Notes under the pieces: generated by a model | Databases searched by the model: none | What the model was told of the DNA's origin: nothing | What the model saw: the letters and a program-made list of their open reading frames with translations, nothing else | Program-made: the position numbers and the translations under genes | From: Haematococcus lacustris | Lineage: Eukaryota > Chlorophyta > Chlorophyceae > Chlamydomonadales > Haematococcaceae | Reading direction: 5' to 3' | DNA length: 64,000 nucleotides | NCBI GenBank assembly: GCA_030144725.1 | Contig: JASKMD010000014.1 | Coordinates: 1,682,350 to 1,746,349 of the forward strand | Shown: positions 62,762-64,000 of the stretch, piece after piece | Layout: each line of letters starts with the position of its first letter | Position numbering within the stretch: the first letter of the stretch is position 1

Positions 62762-64000
62762 TCAGGTGCGGTTATCATGACCGCCCCGTCCCTCGCCGCG
62801 GCCACCGCGGCCACCTCGGCCTCCACGGTTGTTGTTTGGGTCGTTGTGGTGGTGCTCACGGGAATAGTCTCCACGTCCACGGGCACGGCCACGGCCTCCG
62901 GTGCGGCCACCGCGGCCGCCGCCACGGGCACCACAGCCACCGTCCTCACTGGGAGGTGCGCTTGCAGGGCGCTTGCGATCCTTCTCCGCGAATAGCGGTT
63001 TGACGCACTGCGCCCACTCATGGAAGTGGAGTCCACAGGCAGAAGGGCCCCAGTTGGGGTGGTTGGCCAGGTCGCCGAGCTTCATGTTGGCGGCGTACTC
63101 AAGGTAATGCCTTAGCCGGTTGGCAGGGCCGGCCTCAAACCACGCTTGCACAGCCTCATGCTCCTTTGGGCCCATGTATGGGCCAGGACCCGCCTCCAGC
63201 TCGTCGGCAGTGAAGGCGTCCTCTTGCCATAGTTCCTCATCCTCGGTGATGGGTGGGGGCAGTGGCGGGACAGCGTTTGACGGGCCAGGCGCTCCCGCTG
63301 CCGATGGCAGAGAAGGATTAGCACCTGCCGCCTCCGATGTGGCCATGAAGGAGAAGAGAACGTTCTCATTGAAGCTAGGGTGCAGGCTTGCCTTTTGCGC
63401 TCGGGTTTGCTCAGTGGCACTCAGCTCATGGAGGTGCTTGGTGAGCATCGCCTCCACCCCACCAGGGAACTGGCTCAGGATAGTTCGGGCGTTGCGCAGG
63501 CGGGACTCAAAAGAGTTGAGCTTGTTCTGCAGCGCGGCTTTGTCGCCCTGCACCACGTTGTAGTTGTGCTTCATGGACTCGACTTGCCCCTCCAGCTCAC
63601 GGAAACGCGCTTGGTTGTGCGCATTGCCCGTGCGCAGCTCTTCTTGAGCTCTCTCGCGCAGGGTGCGCTCGAGTTGAGTCTGGCGCTGTGCCGCTGCCAG
63701 CTCGTTCGCTGCGGCATCAAGCTCGGCAGCTCCTGTCGCAGTTGCTGCTGTTGCGCAGCTGTTCACCTCGGCTGTGAGCCGGGCGATGTGTTGGCGCAGG
63801 GAAGTGTGCATTGCGCTGGCTTTCGCCTGCTCCTCAGCCTGTTCAGCAGTGAGGAAGGGGAGGGAGAGTAGCTCCTGCAGCCGGGCTGTGACCCGCACCA
63901 GGTCACCAGACGCAGTCTGCAGCTGCGCTGTTGCGCTGGTGAAGCGCTCCCTCATCAGGCGGGTGTGCTCAAGTGGTTCCAGCTGAGCCACACGGGCACG
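62762..64000 (-). CDS. gag: Gag of element 3 (partial, 5' end beyond the window)
   Basis: The frame is open from the window edge to TGA at 62764-62762. It begins inside the protein, with coiled-coil segments (VRVTARLQELLSLPFLTAEQ, QTQLERTLRERAQEELRTGN, LNSFESRLRNARTILSQFPG), an acidic linker, a small globular segment (HEAVQAWFEAGPANRLRHYL, HFHEWAQCVKPLFAEKDRKR) and a long Arg/Gly-rich tail. No CCHC knuckle is seen; the RGG-type tail may do the nucleic-acid binding. Identification as gag rests on position before protease/RT and composition. Confidence 0.75.
   Translation of the reverse strand, partial: RARVAQLEPLEHTRLMRERFTSATAQLQTASGDLVRVTARLQELLSLPFLTAEQAEEQAKASAMHTSLRQHIARLTAEVNSCATAATATGAAELDAAANELAAAQRQTQLERTLRERAQEELRTGNAHNQARFRELEGQVESMKHNYNVVQGDKAALQNKLNSFESRLRNARTILSQFPGGVEAMLTKHLHELSATEQTRAQKASLHPSFNENVLFSFMATSEAAGANPSLPSAAGAPGPSNAVPPLPPPITEDEELWQEDAFTADELEAGPGPYMGPKEHEAVQAWFEAGPANRLRHYLEYAANMKLGDLANHPNWGPSACGLHFHEWAQCVKPLFAEKDRKRPASAPPSEDGGCGARGGGRGGRTGGRGRARGRGDYSREHHHNDPNNNRGGRGGRGGRGEGRGGHDNRT

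Larger units (their letters stand above)
51487..64000 (-). mobile_element. Gypsy element 3: Ty3/Gypsy chromovirus, split by element 2, 5' end beyond the window
   Basis: In transcript orientation: gag (64000-62762), protease and reverse transcriptase (about 62697-61342), then element 2, then the rest of reverse transcriptase, RNase H, integrase and chromodomain (54294-52004), a spacer, a GGGGGGAT purine tract, and an LTR beginning TGTAACAG at 51487. The 3' LTR continues left of 51487, but its other end was not determined because the 5' LTR is outside the window. It is a different lineage from elements 1 and 2: protease and RT sequences differ clearly, and gag and pol are in different frames. 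Confidence 0.85.

Overview
The window is eukaryotic nuclear DNA: spliced GT-AG genes in GC-rich sequence, purine- and pyrimidine-rich minisatellites inside introns, and TGTAA poly(A)-type signals. It holds a protein with a chloroplast/thylakoid-type leader, a plant-type KDEL receptor and Ty3/Gypsy chromoviruses, which together point to a chlorophyte green alga, probably volvocalean (Chlamydomonas/Haematococcus-like). The order is inference; the plant-lineage assignment is firmer. There is one 500-base assembly gap (31783-32282).

Gene-bearing part (1-36 kb). Left to right: the 3' exon of a METTL4-like MT-A70 adenine methyltransferase (+); a single-exon F-box/leucine-rich protein (+); a 12-exon tyrosyl-DNA phosphodiesterase 1 gene (TDP1, -, 3648-11437), both catalytic HKD motifs present; a small FAM241/DUF4605-like membrane protein (+), divergent from TDP1; an 8-exon ERD2/KDEL receptor (+, 14649-18319); a 4.3-kb DNA element with long terminal inverted repeats and a 7-bp target duplication (20047-24358); a 6-exon gene for a small predicted thylakoid-lumen protein (-, 26163-28193); weak exons of an unidentified gene running into the gap; the start of a coiled-coil gene (-); and a degenerate Fanzor/TnpB-like nuclease gene (-, 34155-35689).

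Transposon nest (36-64 kb). Three Ty3/Gypsy chromoviruses are present. Element 1 (36160-49614, +, 297-bp LTRs, TSD GCTGG) carries a 6.06-kb CACTA-like element in gag and a 636-bp pogo-like element in pol; removing either with one TSD copy restores the reading frame exactly. Element 2 (54295-61341, -, 277-bp LTRs, TSD CTTGG) sits inside the reverse transcriptase of element 3 (from about 51487 to beyond the window end, -). A hAT transposase remnant and a hairpin MITE lie between elements 1 and 3. Elements 1 and 2 share two unusual traits: gag and pol are in the same frame with one UAG between them, and their LTRs share a tRNA-like block with a Pol III B-box consensus.

All exon models were built by hand from splice consensus, reading phase and remembered family motifs. 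No database search or transcript evidence was used.
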